A DNA stretch of 64,000 nucleotides from Pseudomonas sp. PA15(2017) (GCF_001945395.1 NZ_MSXV01000019.1:1-64000), one strand, 5' to 3'; positions 8,585-24,573 are shown, counted from the stretch's first letter. A program made the numbers and translations. Notes: generated from the sequence alone by a model not told the origin.

Positions 8585-9637
8585 ATGAGTTGCGCAGCCC
8601 TGGGCATCGACTATCCGATCATCCAAGCCCCCATGGCGGGTACTGCCACGCCGGCTCTTGCCGCTGCGGTCAGCAACGCCGGCGGGCTGGGCTCGATCTC
8701 CATCGCCGCGGTGCAGGCCGAGGCCGGCCGGCAGATGATCCGGGAAACCCGCGCCGCCACCAGCAAACCGTTCAACATCAACGTGTTCTGCCACCGCCTG
8801 AGCGTTGCCGATGCGGCCAGGGAGCAGGCGTGGCTGGCGCACCTGCGGCCCTATTTCACCGAGTTCGGCGCAGCTGCGCCAGAGGCCATCCGGGATATCT
8901 ACTGCAGTTTCCAGGAGGACGAAGGGCAATTGCAGGTTCTGCTGGAAGAGCGACCGCCCATCGTCAGCTTTCACCTGGGGCTGCCGCCGCAAGCGCGCAT
9001 CGATGCCCTGAAAAGCGCCGGCATCACCTTGCTGGCGTCGGCCACCACGCTGGAGGAAGGGTTGCTGGCGCAGGATGCCGGCATCGACATCATCGTTGCC
9101 CAGGGCATCGAGGCCGGCGGCCACCGCGGGGTGTTCGACCCGGCCCGCGATCAGGGCATCGGCACGTTGGCCCTGGTGCGGGTGCTGGTCAATAACCTGT
9201 CGCGCCCGGTTATCGCCGCTGGCGGCATCATGGATGGCGCCGGGATCGCTGCCGCCATGAACCTGGGGGCTTGCGCTGCGCAACTGGGCACCGCGTTCAT
9301 CCTTTGCCCCGAGTCGGCCGCCAACGAGGCCTATCGCAGCCTGCTGGGCAGCGAGCGGGCGCGTGTCACCCAGGTAACGACGGTGATTTCCGGGCGTCCG
9401 GCGCGCGGCATCGTCAATCGTTTCATGGCTGAAGTCGGGGCGCCCGGTCACCCTGCAGTGCCAGGGTTCGGGATTGCCTACGATGCCGGCAAGCAACTGA
9501 TCGCCACTGCCGCCAAGGCCGGTAACGTCGAATTCGCCGCCCATTGGGCCGGGCAGGGCGCGGCTCTGGCGCGGACGATGCCGGCGGCCGAATTGGTGGC
9601 TGTGCTGCAACGCGAATACCTGGCGGCGCGCGGCTAA
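8585..9637 (+). CDS. Nitronate monooxygenase-family FMN oxidoreductase
   Basis: With the ATG at 8585 the protein is 350 residues; a longer start at 8558 is possible, but GAGGAT lies just before 8585. It is a TIM-barrel flavoprotein of the NMO/2-nitropropane dioxygenase family. It has the N-terminal PIIQAPMAG motif, [18 protein letters not shown] near the middle, and the phosphate-binding [11 protein letters not shown] and [11 protein letters not shown] segments. Family members oxidise alkyl nitronates such as propionate 3-nitronate, or act as NAD(P)H:quinone reductases. The class I catalytic histidine is consistent with AGGHRG. The substrate is inferred. Confidence 0.85.
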   Translation: MSCAALGIDYPIIQAPMAGTATPALAAAVSNAGGLGSISIAAVQAEAGRQMIRETRAATSKPFNINVFCHRLSVADAAREQAWLAHLRPYFTEFGAAAPEAIRDIYCSFQEDEGQLQVLLEERPPIVSFHLGLPPQARIDALKSAGITLLASATTLEEGLLAQDAGIDIIVAQGIEAGGHRGVFDPARDQGIGTLALVRVLVNNLSRPVIAAGGIMDGAGIAAAMNLGACAAQLGTAFILCPESAANEAYRSLLGSERARVTQVTTVISGRPARGIVNRFMAEVGAPGHPAVPGFGIAYDAGKQLIATAAKAGNVEFAAHWAGQGAALARTMPAAELVAVLQREYLAARG

Positions 9638-9850
9638 GAAGCTGCTCATGATCTGTCGGCCCAGCTTCGCCGATTTCGGCTGCTAAGTGGCGGGGGCGGC
9701 CGTTCACCGATCCACTGTGGGAGCGCGCCATGCGCGCGAAAAAAAACGCGGGCATGGCCTGGGCGCCCCGCCCGCTCCCATAGGTACTGCGCCGATGACC
9801 GCTTCTGCCTCGCAGTTACCGCTTCAGGCACATAAAGACCGTGAACAGGT
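9638..9850. repeat. Intergenic repeat copy A (MITE-like, REP-type core)
   Basis: This stretch aligns along its whole length with 18368-18561. The shared blocks, in order, are CTCATGATCT near the left end, GCTAAGTGGCGG, a central palindrome with GTGGGAGCG/CGCTCCCA-type arms, CGCTTCTGCC, and CCGTGAACAGG at the right end. The outer ends are roughly inverted repeats of each other (CTGCTCATGATCT against CTGTTCACGGTCT). It starts at the stop codon of the nitronate monooxygenase gene and contains no coding sequence. It looks like a non-autonomous or BIME-like repeat. Confidence 0.65.
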
Positions 9851-9917
9851 TTTAAGGCGGGGGAGAGCGTTCACGCGGGCCGGCGACGTCGTCGGCCCAG
9901 GCGGGAAACGATGCGAT

Positions 9918-10187
9918 TCAGGCCGAGTGCAGCTGAACTTCCTCGATGGTATCGGCGCGGGACGGGGCTTCGACACCGGTCAACTCACTGATCAGCACCC
10001 ATTGCTGGTCCAGTTCCTGGCTCACCGCGCCGAGGCGGGTGATCATCTTCGAAGCGGCAGAACGAACGCCACTGTCATCGCTACGCAGCAGGTCGAAGGA
10101 CAACGCCGTCATGGCAGCAGTCATATGGGTGATGCTGCGAGAGGTGAGGGTGAGCAGTTCGGTCAGTTGTTGTTCTTTGGCGTTCAT
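9918..10187 (-). CDS. Small conserved hypothetical protein
   Basis: This 89-residue soluble, helical protein begins MNAKEQQLTELLTLTSRSIT from the ATG at 10187. A GGAAGCACGAG sequence before it can serve as ribosome-binding site; the longer frame to 10220 has no better start. The sequence (HMTAAMTALSFDLLRSDDSG, then a coiled segment with SQELDQQW) suggests a short helical bundle without catalytic residues. I do not recognise the family. It stands alone, divergent from aruC across about 460 bases. Confidence 0.6.
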   Translation of the reverse strand: MNAKEQQLTELLTLTSRSITHMTAAMTALSFDLLRSDDSGVRSAASKMITRLGAVSQELDQQWVLISELTGVEAPSRADTIEEVQLHSA

Positions 10188-11868
<1,681 letters not shown>

Positions 11869-11873
11869 ACCTT

Positions 11874-11896
11874 GCGGGCGGCTGGGCGCCGCCCGC
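11874..11896 (+). terminator. Perfect 9-bp GC hairpin between aruC and aruF
   Basis: Arms 11874-11882 and 11888-11896 are perfectly complementary around a five-base loop, six bases after the aruC stop. No T-run follows. It may stabilise the aruC mRNA end or partly terminate transcription before aruF rather than act as a full intrinsic terminator. Confidence 0.4.
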
Positions 11897-11991
11897 TCAA
11901 TTCGCTGCGTCGGCTGCCGCCGGCCAGCCTCACGGACGATGATTCTCGCTGTCAGGGCTGCAACGCCCCAGCCTTGCTGAAGGAGTGAACC

Positions 11992-13008
11992 ATGCTGGTT
12001 ATGCGCCCTGCGCGAATGACCGACCTCGCCGAAGTGCAGCGCCTGGCCGCGGACAGCCCGGTGGGCGTCACCTCGCTGCCCGACAATGCCGAGCGCCTGC
12101 GCGACAAGATCGCTGCGTCGGAAGCGTCGTTCGCCGCCGAAGTCAGCTTCAACGGCGAGGAGCGCTATTTCTTCGTGCTCGAAGACAGCGAAACCGGCCG
12201 CCTGTCCGGCTGCTCGGGCGTCGTCGCCTCAGCCGGCTACTCCGAGCCGTTCTACAGCTTTCGCAACGAGACCTTCGTTCACAACTCCCGCGAGCTGAAG
12301 ATCCACAACAAGATCCACGTGCTGTCGCTGTGTCACGACCTGACCGGCAACAGCCTGCTCACCAGCTTCTACGTGGAGCGCGGGCTGGTCGACAGCGTCT
12401 GGGCCGAGCTCAACTCCCGTGCGCGCCTGCTGTTCGCCGCCTGCCACCCGGAGCGGTTCGCCGACGCCATGGTGGTGGAGATCGTCGGCGAGAGCGACGA
12501 CGCCGGTGAGTCGCCTTTCTGGGATGCGGTTGGGCGGCATTTCTTCGGCATGAGCTACGGCGAAGCGGAGCGCCTCTGCGGGCTGCGCAGCCGCGCCTAC
12601 CTGGCAGAATTGATGCCCCACTACCCGATCTACGTGCCGCTGCTGCCCGATGCCGCCCAGGAGTCCATGGGGCTGGTGCATCCGCGTGCCCAGGTGTCGT
12701 TCGATATTCTGATGCGTGACGGTTTCGAAACCGACCATTACATCGACATCTTCGACGGCGGCCCGACCCTGCATGCGCGCACCTCCGGCATTCGCTCCAT
12801 CGCCCAGAGCGCGCTGGTGCCGGTGGTGTTCGGCGAGGCGGGTGAGGGCGGCCAGGCGTACCTGGTCAGCAACGAGCAACTGCAGGGGTTTCGTGCGGTC
12901 GTCGCGCAGCTGGAGTGGGCGCCCGGCCAGCCTGCGATGCTCGATCCGCAGACCGCGCAGATTCTTGGCGTCGCCGAAGGCGGCCAGGTAAGGCTGGTGG
13001 CGGTATGA
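11992..13008 (+). CDS. aruF: Arginine N-succinyltransferase, alpha subunit (AruF)
   Basis: This 338-residue AstA-family protein is one of two paralogous subunits of the Pseudomonas arginine/ornithine N2-succinyltransferase, which transfers succinyl from succinyl-CoA to arginine in the first step of the pathway. The N-terminus MLVMRPARMTDLAEVQRLA is the GNAT-like acetyltransferase strand-helix, and the paralogous aruG downstream has the same layout. Conserved AstA segments include SPFWDAVGRHFFGMSYGEAERL and LMPHYPIYVPLLP. An AGGAG lies nine bases before the ATG. The two-gene arrangement is typical of pseudomonads; E. coli has a single astA. Confidence 0.93.
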   Translation: MLVMRPARMTDLAEVQRLAADSPVGVTSLPDNAERLRDKIAASEASFAAEVSFNGEERYFFVLEDSETGRLSGCSGVVASAGYSEPFYSFRNETFVHNSRELKIHNKIHVLSLCHDLTGNSLLTSFYVERGLVDSVWAELNSRARLLFAACHPERFADAMVVEIVGESDDAGESPFWDAVGRHFFGMSYGEAERLCGLRSRAYLAELMPHYPIYVPLLPDAAQESMGLVHPRAQVSFDILMRDGFETDHYIDIFDGGPTLHARTSGIRSIAQSALVPVVFGEAGEGGQAYLVSNEQLQGFRAVVAQLEWAPGQPAMLDPQTAQILGVAEGGQVRLVAV

Positions 13009-13060
13009 GTTTTCCAACCATGAGCGCCACCCGTCTGGCTCGCGATTTTCCGGAGGCAGC

Positions 13061-14077
13061 ATGATCGTTCGCTCCGTACGGGCCGGCGACCTGCCGGCAC
13101 TGATCGACCTGGCGCGCAGCACCGGCACCGGCCTGACCACCCTGCCGGCCAACGAAGCGCGCCTGGCCTACCGGGTCGGGCGCGCCGAAAAGACCTTCAG
13201 CGGCGACGCCGAGCGCGGCGATTGCGACTACATGTTCGTGCTCGAGGACGATGACGGCCGCGTGCTGGGCATTTCCGCCATCGCCGGGGGCGTCGGCTTG
13301 CGCGAGTCCTGGTACAACTACCGGGTCGGCCTCACCGTCTGTGCGTCCCAGGAATTGGGCATCCACCGTCAGGTGCCGACGCTGTTCCTGGCCAACGACC
13401 TGACCGGCCATTCCGAGTTGTGCTCGCTGTTCCTGCATGGCGACCATCGCACCGGCCTGAACGGGCGCCTGCTGTCCAAGGCGCGGTTGCTGTTCATCGC
13501 CGAGTTCCGCGAGCGTTTCGGCGAGAAGATCATTGCCGAGATGCGCGGCGTGTCCGACGAGCAGGGCCGTTCGCCGTTCTGGGAGTGCCTGGGCCGGCAT
13601 TTCTTCCGCATGGAGTTCTCCCAGGCGGACTACCTCACCGGCGTCGGTAACAAGGCGTTCATCGCCGAGCTGATGCCGCGGTTTCCGCTTTACACCTGCT
13701 TCCTGTCCGAAGCCGCCCGCGAGGTGATCGGCCGGGTGCACCCGGATACCGAACCGGCGCTGGCGATGCTCAAGTCCGAGGGCTTCAGCTACCAGGGCTA
13801 TGTCGATATCTTCGACGCCGGTCCGGCCATCGAGGCGGAGACCACGAAGATTCGTGCGATTCGCGACAGCCAGCTGCTGGTGCTGGCCATCGGCACGCCG
13901 GGTGACGATGCGCCAGTGTACTTGGTGCACAACCGCAAGCACGCCGATTGCCGCATGACCGCAGCCCGGGCGCGGATGGCCGCCGGGACGCTGGTGGTCG
14001 ACCCGCTGACCGCCCGGCGCCTGCGCCTGAATGTCGGCGATCAGGTGCGCGCAGTGCCCCTGGCGGTGAAGGCCTGA
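13061..14077 (+). CDS. aruG: Arginine N-succinyltransferase, beta subunit (AruG/AstA)
   Basis: This 338-residue protein is paralogous to aruF along its whole length (MIVRSVRAGDLPALIDLARS at the start, SPFWECLGRHFFRMEFSQADYL near residue 170, ELMPRFPLYTCFL near 205). It is expected to pair with AruF in the heteromeric succinyltransferase. GGAGG lies seven bases before the ATG, and the gap to aruF is 52 bases. The C-terminal segment with TARRLRLNVGDQVRAVPL is the family's usual end. Confidence 0.93.
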   Translation: MIVRSVRAGDLPALIDLARSTGTGLTTLPANEARLAYRVGRAEKTFSGDAERGDCDYMFVLEDDDGRVLGISAIAGGVGLRESWYNYRVGLTVCASQELGIHRQVPTLFLANDLTGHSELCSLFLHGDHRTGLNGRLLSKARLLFIAEFRERFGEKIIAEMRGVSDEQGRSPFWECLGRHFFRMEFSQADYLTGVGNKAFIAELMPRFPLYTCFLSEAAREVIGRVHPDTEPALAMLKSEGFSYQGYVDIFDAGPAIEAETTKIRAIRDSQLLVLAIGTPGDDAPVYLVHNRKHADCRMTAARARMAAGTLVVDPLTARRLRLNVGDQVRAVPLAVKA

Positions 14078-14208
14078 ACCACCGTTTCTGATATGACCGG
14101 GGCGGCGCGCTGCCCCGACCGGCAATGTCGCCGTAGAGCGACAGCCGTGACAGGTAGCAGGTCAGCGCCCAGCGCTGGCCTGTGCAACCGTGAAGCCTGG
14201 AGTGATAG

Positions 14209-17018
<2,810 letters not shown>

Positions 17019-17057
17019 GCGGCTCGATGGCGAGCCGCCAGCCATACTGGAGTAACC

Positions 17058-17342
17058 ATGAGCGACGCCCTGCAACTGATTCTCGAAGACGCCGACGGCA
17101 CCCAGCTGGAAACCTCGTGCACCCGTTTTGCCGTAATGTGGCAGGGCAAGGAGGTGTGGATTCAGCAGGTCGGCAACGGCCAGCTGATGATCGGCGTCGA
17201 TGTCGCCGAAGGTGATAGCGAATACGCCAACCTGCTGCTGCGCCCGCTGGCCACCAACCTGGTCAGCCTGGAACTGGAAATGGAGCCGGTCGATGACGGC
17301 GCCGACGATGACCATGTCCATGGCCCGGACTGCGATCACTGA
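17058..17342 (+). CDS. Conserved small protein between aruB and aruE, His/Asp-rich C-terminus
   Basis: This 94-residue acidic protein has a beta-rich core (LQLILEDADGTQLETSC, VMWQGKEVWIQQVGNGQLMIGVDV) and a tail of DDHVHGPDCDH, which could bind a divalent metal. A similar gene lies at the same place in the P. aeruginosa aru cluster, so it is a stable member of the operon. Its function in arginine breakdown is not known to me. AruE downstream is a zinc enzyme, so a metal-supply role is conceivable but purely speculative. It starts with an ATG after TGGAGTAACC and ends nine bases before aruE. Confidence 0.75.
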   Translation: MSDALQLILEDADGTQLETSCTRFAVMWQGKEVWIQQVGNGQLMIGVDVAEGDSEYANLLLRPLATNLVSLELEMEPVDDGADDDHVHGPDCDH

Positions 17343-17351
17343 GGAACGCCC

Positions 17352-18362
17352 ATGCTCGCCCTCGGCAAACTGCTCGAACTGACCCTGACCGGCCATGAGC
17401 CGGCTTCGAAGATCCAGCTGACGCCGCAGGGCACGCGCTTGCGCTGGCTGGCCGAGGGCGCACTCGAAATAACCCCGGCGCGCGGGCGCGACAACGGCAT
17501 GGACCTGTTGTTGTCCGCGGGCATCCACGGCAACGAAACCGCGCCGATCGAATTGCTCGACCGTTTGCTGCGGTGCATCGCTCGCAGCGAGTTGCAACCG
17601 TGTGCACGCGTGCTGCTGCTGTTCGGCAATCCAGCAGCCATGCGCCGTGGCGAGCGTTTCGTCGAACAGGACATCAACCGCCTGTTCAGCGGCCGCCATG
17701 AGCTGAGCAGTGGCGGTGAGGCGATGCGTGCCTGCGAGCTGGAGCACCTGGCCTCGTCGTTCTTCGTCGACTCCAACCGTGAACGCCTGCATTACGACCT
17801 GCACACGGCGATCCGTGCCTCGCGCATCGAGCAGTTCGCCCTTTACCCCTGGGCCGAGGGGCGTCGCCAGTCGCGTCGCGAGTGCGCGCGTCTGCAGGCC
17901 GCCGGTATCGACGCGGTGCTGCTGCAGAGCACACCCTCGACCACCTTCAGCGCCTACACTTATGCCGAACTGGGCGCCGAAGCCTTCACCCTCGAACTGG
18001 GCAAGGCCAGGCCGTTCGGCCACAACGAGCTGGTCAATCTGGATCGCCTCGAGCTGCGTTTGCAGGCGCTGATCGAAGGCAACGAGCCGCCGATCGAGGA
18101 GCATGCCGTCGAGCACCTCAAGCTGTTCGCCTTCGCCCGAGAGCTGATCAAGCACAGCGACGCCTTTGTTCTGCACTTGCCGGCGGACGTGGAAAACTTC
18201 ACCGAGCTGGAGCCCGGCTATCTGCTCGCCGAAGACCTGGCCAACAGCCGCTGGGTGGTGGAAGAGCAGGGTGCGCGGATCATTTTCCCCAATCCCAAGG
18301 TGCATAACGGTCAGCGTGCCGGCATCCTGCTGGTGCCCGCTGCCGACTCTTCACTGGAGTGA
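17352..18362 (+). CDS. aruE: Succinylglutamate desuccinylase (AruE/AstE)
   Basis: This 336-residue zinc hydrolase of the AstE/aspartoacylase (M14-like) family splits N-succinylglutamate into succinate and glutamate, the last pathway step. Zinc ligands are expected in GIHGNET (about residues 57-63) and DLHTAIR (about 150). [11 protein letters not shown] with DINRLF follows the usual substrate-site pattern, and [11 protein letters not shown] carries the catalytic Glu region. GAGGAACGCCC precedes the ATG. It is the end of the aru cluster; a repeat element begins six bases after the stop. Confidence 0.94.
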   Translation: MLALGKLLELTLTGHEPASKIQLTPQGTRLRWLAEGALEITPARGRDNGMDLLLSAGIHGNETAPIELLDRLLRCIARSELQPCARVLLLFGNPAAMRRGERFVEQDINRLFSGRHELSSGGEAMRACELEHLASSFFVDSNRERLHYDLHTAIRASRIEQFALYPWAEGRRQSRRECARLQAAGIDAVLLQSTPSTTFSAYTYAELGAEAFTLELGKARPFGHNELVNLDRLELRLQALIEGNEPPIEEHAVEHLKLFAFARELIKHSDAFVLHLPADVENFTELEPGYLLAEDLANSRWVVEEQGARIIFPNPKVHNGQRAGILLVPAADSSLE

Positions 18363-18367
18363 CCCGT

Positions 18368-18561
18368 TAGAATCTGTTCATGATCTCGCAGTCCAGACTC
18401 GTCGATTTTGGCAGCTAAGTGGCGGTAGCGGCCGGCCGCCGCTTGTGGGAACGGGCGATGCCCGTGATTTCGCGGGCATCGCCCGTTCCCACAGGTAAAG
18501 CAACGATATCCGCTCCTGCCTTGCGGCTGTCGCTTCATGCGCATGAAGATCGTGAACCGGC
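18368..18561. repeat. Intergenic repeat copy B (MITE-like, REP-type core)
   Basis: This is the second copy of the element at 9638-9850. The central palindrome is nearly perfect (GTGGGAACGGGCGATGCCCG and its complement, about 18444-18492). The outer ends form a terminal inverted repeat, GTTCATGATCT against GTTCACGATCT. It fills the gap between aruE and ltaE. The central hairpin could also serve as a weak terminator for the aru operon. Confidence 0.7.
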
Positions 18562-18609
18562 TCTTCGCGGAGCTGCCAACCAACCTCATTTACTCGTACA
18601 GGAGTGCCC

Positions 18610-19611
18610 ATGCCCATCATCGATCTGCGTAGCGACACCGTGACCCAACCCACCGTCGGCATGCGCGAAGCGATGCTGGCCGCCGAACTGGGCGATGACG
18701 TGTACGGCGAAGACCCGACCGTCAACCGGCTGGAGCAGCGCGTGGCGCGGGATCTTGGCTTCGCCGCCGCGCTGTTCGTGCCCACCGGTACCATGAGCAA
18801 CCTGCTCGGGCTGATGGCCCATTGCGAGCGCGGCGACGAATACATCGTTGGCCAGCAGGCGCACACCTACAAATACGAAGGGGGCGGCGCGGCGGTGCTC
18901 GGCTCGATCCAGCCCCAGCCGCTGGACATGGAACTCGACGGCTCCCTGGAGCTTGCCCGGGTCGAAGCGGCGATCAAGCAGGATGACTTCCACTTCGCCC
19001 GCACCCGCCTGCTGGCCCTGGAAAACACCATGCAGGGCAAGGTGCTGCCGCTGGAGTACCTGGCGGATGCCCGCGCGTTCACCCTTGACAAGGGCCTGGC
19101 GCTGCACCTCGATGGCGCGCGGCTGTTCAATGCGGCAGTCAGGCAGGGAGTCGACGCGCGGGAAATCACCCGCCATTTCGACTCGGTATCCGTGTGCCTG
19201 TCCAAGGGCCTGGGTGCGCCGGTCGGCTCGGTGCTGTGCGGCAGCGAGGCGCTGATCGCCAAGGCTCGTCGCCTGCGCAAGATGGTCGGTGGCGGCATGC
19301 GTCAGGCCGGCGTGCTGGCGGCGGCCGGGCTGTACGCACTGGACCATCAGGTCGCGCGCCTGGTGGAGGATCACGCCAATGCCGATTCCCTGGCGGCCGG
19401 CCTGCGCGAGCTGGGCTATTCGGTCGAGCCGGTGCAGACCAACATGGTCTACGTGCAGATCGGCGAGCGTGCCGCGGCCCTGAAGGCCTTTTGTGCCGAG
19501 CGCGGCATTCGCCTGAGCGCCGCGCCACGCCTGCGTATGGTCACGCACCTGGATGTCGACGCCGGCGCCATGGCTCAGGTGATCGAAGCCTTCGCCGCCT
19601 TCCGCGCCTGA
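18610..19611 (+). CDS. ltaE: Low-specificity L-threonine aldolase
   Basis: This 333-residue fold-type I PLP enzyme cleaves L-threonine or L-allo-threonine to glycine and acetaldehyde. It starts [15 protein letters not shown], the family's N-terminal signature, has [15 protein letters not shown] near 30, the Asp in [13 protein letters not shown] (about 166) and the PLP lysine in [13 protein letters not shown] (about K199). The ATG at 18610 follows ACAGGAGTGCCC; an upstream GTG is less likely. It sits between the aru cluster and alaS, right after a repeat copy. As I recall, this gene is located elsewhere in P. aeruginosa. Confidence 0.92.
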   Translation: MPIIDLRSDTVTQPTVGMREAMLAAELGDDVYGEDPTVNRLEQRVARDLGFAAALFVPTGTMSNLLGLMAHCERGDEYIVGQQAHTYKYEGGGAAVLGSIQPQPLDMELDGSLELARVEAAIKQDDFHFARTRLLALENTMQGKVLPLEYLADARAFTLDKGLALHLDGARLFNAAVRQGVDAREITRHFDSVSVCLSKGLGAPVGSVLCGSEALIAKARRLRKMVGGGMRQAGVLAAAGLYALDHQVARLVEDHANADSLAAGLRELGYSVEPVQTNMVYVQIGERAAALKAFCAERGIRLSAAPRLRMVTHLDVDAGAMAQVIEAFAAFRA

Positions 19612-19720
19612 GACGGTCGACGTGCAGCACCAGGCATTGGCCTGGCCGCTGCAGCCCAGTGTTTTCCGGCCATCGCGCCGCCTGCAAATAATTCAGCCCA
19701 TGCCCTAGCCGCCACGGACA

Positions 19721-19742
19721 AGCCCGATATAATGCGGGCTTT
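19721..19742 (+). promoter_or_regulatory. alaS: Promoter-like TATAAT within a hairpin upstream of alaS
   Basis: AGCCCG (19721-19726) and CGGGCT (19735-19740) form a six-base stem around a loop with TATAAT (19728-19733), followed by TTTT. It could be the -10 box of the alaS promoter (start codon at 19785), the terminator of ltaE, or both. No good -35 hexamer is visible 17 bases upstream. Confidence 0.4.
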
Positions 19743-19784
19743 TGCCGGCTCTGCCGTGGCCGCCTGTTTTCCTGGAAATTGCCA

Positions 19785-22409
<2,625 letters not shown>

Positions 22410-22524
22410 GGCCCGTTAACTCAAGCGTGACCGTGTCGCCCGCCATGCCCGGCGAGCGACACGGTGGTGTGCGGTGGTGTTGTCTGTTTAATGGGCGCCC
22501 TTCACGGGCTGAGGCAGCTTTGAA

Positions 22525-23763
22525 ATGGCTTTGATCGTACAGAAATTCGGCGGTACCTCCGTCGGCACCGTCGAGCGAATCGCACAGGTCGCCGAGAAGG
22601 TGAAGAAATTCCGCGAGAAGGGCGACGATATCGTCGTCGTGGTATCGGCGATGAGCGGCGAAACTAATCGCCTCATCGACCTGGCCAAGCAGATCAGCGA
22701 TGACCAGCCGATCGCTCGCGAACTCGACGTGATGGTCTCCACCGGTGAGCAGGTGACCATCGCACTGCTGGCCATGGCGCTGATCAAGCGCGGCGTGCCG
22801 GCGGTGTCCTACACCGGCAGCCAGGTGCGCATCCTGACCGACAGCGCGCACACCAAGGCGCGTATTCTGAGCATCGACGACACCAATATTCGCGCCGACC
22901 TCAAGGCCGGTCGCGTGGTGGTCGTCGCCGGCTTCCAGGGTGTGGATGAGCAGGGCAACATCACCACCCTCGGCCGCGGTGGTTCCGACACCACCGGCGT
23001 GGCCCTGGCGGCGGCGCTGAAGGCCGACGAGTGCCAGATCTACACCGATGTCGATGGCGTTTACACCACCGATCCGCGGGTGGTGCCCAAGGCTCAGCGC
23101 CTGGAGAAGATCACCTTCGAAGAGATGCTGGAAATGGCCAGCCTCGGTTCGAAGGTGCTGCAAATCCGCTCGGTGGAGTTCGCCGGCAAGTACAACGTCC
23201 CGCTGCGCGTTCTGCACAGCTTCCAGGAGGGTCCGGGCACCCTCATTACCCTTGATGAAGAGGAATCCATGGAACAGCCGATCATCTCCGGCATCGCCTT
23301 CAATCGCGACGAAGCCAAGCTGACCATCCGTGGCGTGCCTGACCTGCCGGGCGTTGCGTTCAAGATTCTCGGTCCGATCAGCTCCGCCAACATCGAAGTG
23401 GACATGATCGTGCAGAATGTCGCGCACGATAACACCACCGATTTCACCTTCACCGTACACCGCAACGACTACCAGAACGCTCAGCAGGTGCTCGAAGCCA
23501 CTGCACGCGAACTCGGTGCTCGCGAGGTGGTCGGAGACGTTAACATCGCCAAGGTGTCCATCGTCGGCGTGGGTATGCGCTCCCACGCCGGTGTGGCCAG
23601 CCGTATGTTCGAAGCGCTGGCCAAGGAGAACATCAATATCCAGATGATCTCCACCTCCGAGATCAAGGTCTCGGTGGTCATCGAAGAGAAATATCTGGAA
23701 TTGGCGGTGCGCGCCCTGCACACTGCGTTCGAACTCGATGCTCCGGCCCGTCAGGGCGACTGA
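22525..23763 (+). CDS. lysC: Aspartate kinase
   Basis: This 412-residue aspartokinase phosphorylates L-aspartate, the entry to lysine, threonine and methionine synthesis. The N-terminal kinase domain starts ALIVQKFGGTSVG and includes GRGGSDTTGVALAAAL near 150. Two ACT domains (about 265-400) with FKILGPISSANIEVDMI and GVGMRSHAGVAS give feedback control. An in-frame ATG at 23269, preceded by GAAGAGGAAT, could start a 164-residue beta subunit, as known for Bacillus and Corynebacterium enzymes of this alpha2beta2 type. It lies between alaS and rsmA, the conserved pseudomonad order. Confidence 0.96.
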   Translation: MALIVQKFGGTSVGTVERIAQVAEKVKKFREKGDDIVVVVSAMSGETNRLIDLAKQISDDQPIARELDVMVSTGEQVTIALLAMALIKRGVPAVSYTGSQVRILTDSAHTKARILSIDDTNIRADLKAGRVVVVAGFQGVDEQGNITTLGRGGSDTTGVALAAALKADECQIYTDVDGVYTTDPRVVPKAQRLEKITFEEMLEMASLGSKVLQIRSVEFAGKYNVPLRVLHSFQEGPGTLITLDEEESMEQPIISGIAFNRDEAKLTIRGVPDLPGVAFKILGPISSANIEVDMIVQNVAHDNTTDFTFTVHRNDYQNAQQVLEATARELGAREVVGDVNIAKVSIVGVGMRSHAGVASRMFEALAKENINIQMISTSEIKVSVVIEEKYLELAVRALHTAFELDAPARQGD

Positions 23764-23773
23764 GGCATCCTGC

Positions 23774-23806
23774 AAAAGGCGCGGCTACCCGCGCCTTTTG
23801 TTGTTT
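23774..23806 (+). terminator. Rho-independent terminator after lysC
   Basis: A ten-base stem (AAAAGGCGCG with CGCGCCTTTT) with a six-base loop is followed by TTTTGTTGTTTT. It begins eleven bases after the lysC stop, so rsmA must have its own promoter. Confidence 0.85.
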
Positions 23807-23820
23807 TGGTTGGTGTTGGT

Positions 23821-23850
23821 GGAACTTTCCCTCCGTCCGTACTGGTCAAT
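23821..23850 (+). promoter_or_regulatory. csrA: Possible AlgU/RpoE-type promoter upstream of rsmA
   Basis: GGAACTT at 23821-23827 matches the AlgU -35 element, and GTCAAT lies about 18 bases downstream in place of a clear TCTGA -10. In P. aeruginosa one rsmA promoter is AlgU-dependent, which fits this site, but the -10 match is poor. Confidence 0.3.
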
Positions 23851-23942
23851 ACTTGAGTGCTGGCCTGTTGCTCTCGCGTCCGGCTGGCGCGTTTCACGTT
23901 TGCAGACTTGTTGTCCGAAATTGAATCCGTAAGGAGAAAGGA

Positions 23943-24128
23943 ATGCTGATTCTGACTCGCCGGGTCGGAGAGACCCTGATGGTGGGTGACGAAGTCACCG
24001 TCACCGTATTGGGTGTTAAAGGTAATCAGGTGCGGATTGGCGTCAACGCGCCGAAGGAAGTCGCCGTTCACCGCGAAGAGATTTACCAGCGCATCCAGAA
24101 AGAGAAGGGCGAAGAACCAAACCATTAA
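23943..24128 (+). CDS. csrA: Carbon storage/secondary metabolite regulator CsrA (RsmA)
   Basis: This 61-residue CsrA/RsmA homodimeric RNA-binding protein binds GGA motifs in leader RNAs to control translation of virulence, motility, biofilm and metabolism genes. It starts [16 protein letters not shown], with the RNA-contacting N-terminal strand (residues 2-7) and the conserved [14 protein letters not shown]-terminal helix containing R44. GGAG lies in AAGGAGAAAGG before the ATG. Its place between lysC and tRNA-Ser is the conserved pseudomonad location. GacA-controlled RsmY/Z-type RNAs would titrate it; none is seen in this window. Confidence 0.97.
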   Translation: MLILTRRVGETLMVGDEVTVTVLGVKGNQVRIGVNAPKEVAVHREEIYQRIQKEKGEEPNH

Positions 24129-24147
24129 TTTTTCTCAAAATTTTGGT

Positions 24148-24175
24148 TTGCAAACGGGGAAAACATGTTTATCAT
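24148..24175 (+). promoter_or_regulatory. Sigma-70-type promoter for the tRNA cluster
   Basis: TTGCAA (24148-24153) and TATCAT (24170-24175) are separated by 16 bases and end 14 bases before tRNA-Ser. A GCGCCCCG stretch between -10 and the tRNA resembles a GC-rich stringent discriminator. Confidence 0.6.
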
Positions 24176-24189
24176 GCGCCCCGTGTTGC

Positions 24190-24280
24190 GGAGAGGTGGC
24201 CGAGTGGCCGAAGGCGCTCCCCTGCTAAGGGAGTACACCTCAAAAGGGTGTCGGGGGTTCGAATCCCCCCTTCTCCGCCA
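24190..24280 (+). tRNA. tRNA-Ser(GCU)
   Basis: This 91-base class II tRNA has a long variable arm and encoded CCA. The acceptor stem GGAGAGG pairs with CTTCTCC (one G-U pair), the anticodon loop CTGCTAA gives GCU, and the T arm has GGTTCGAATCC. It reads AGC/AGU serine codons. Confidence 0.96.
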
Positions 24281-24348
24281 TTATTTGGCAAGCCGGGTTT
24301 TACCGGGCTGGCAAACAACCAGAGGTGATCTGGTATAAAAACACCAAC

Positions 24349-24425
24349 GGACTCATAGCTCAGCTGGATAGAGTACTCGGCTACGAACCGAGCGGTCGGA
24401 GGTTCGAATCCTCCTGAGTCCGCCA
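24349..24425 (+). tRNA. tRNA-Arg(ACG), copy 1
   Basis: This is a 77-base tRNA with GGACTCA/TGAGTCC acceptor stem, anticodon ACG (to be edited to ICG, reading CGU/CGC/CGA) and encoded CCA. It is the first of three identical copies spaced exactly 148 bases apart. Confidence 0.96.
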
Positions 24426-24496
24426 TATTGAATGGCTTGCAGTGATGCAGGCCATTTTGTTTCAACCAGCGGTGATCTGGTCTAAAAGCGCCACAT

Positions 24497-24573
24497 GGAC
24501 TCATAGCTCAGCTGGATAGAGTACTCGGCTACGAACCGAGCGGTCGGAGGTTCGAATCCTCCTGAGTCCGCCA
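24497..24573 (+). tRNA. tRNA-Arg(ACG), copy 2
   Basis: The sequence is identical to copy 1. The 71-base spacer before it carries the same ACCAG-CGGTGAT-CTGGT hairpin element found, slightly changed, before each copy, which could guide processing of a common precursor. Confidence 0.96.
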
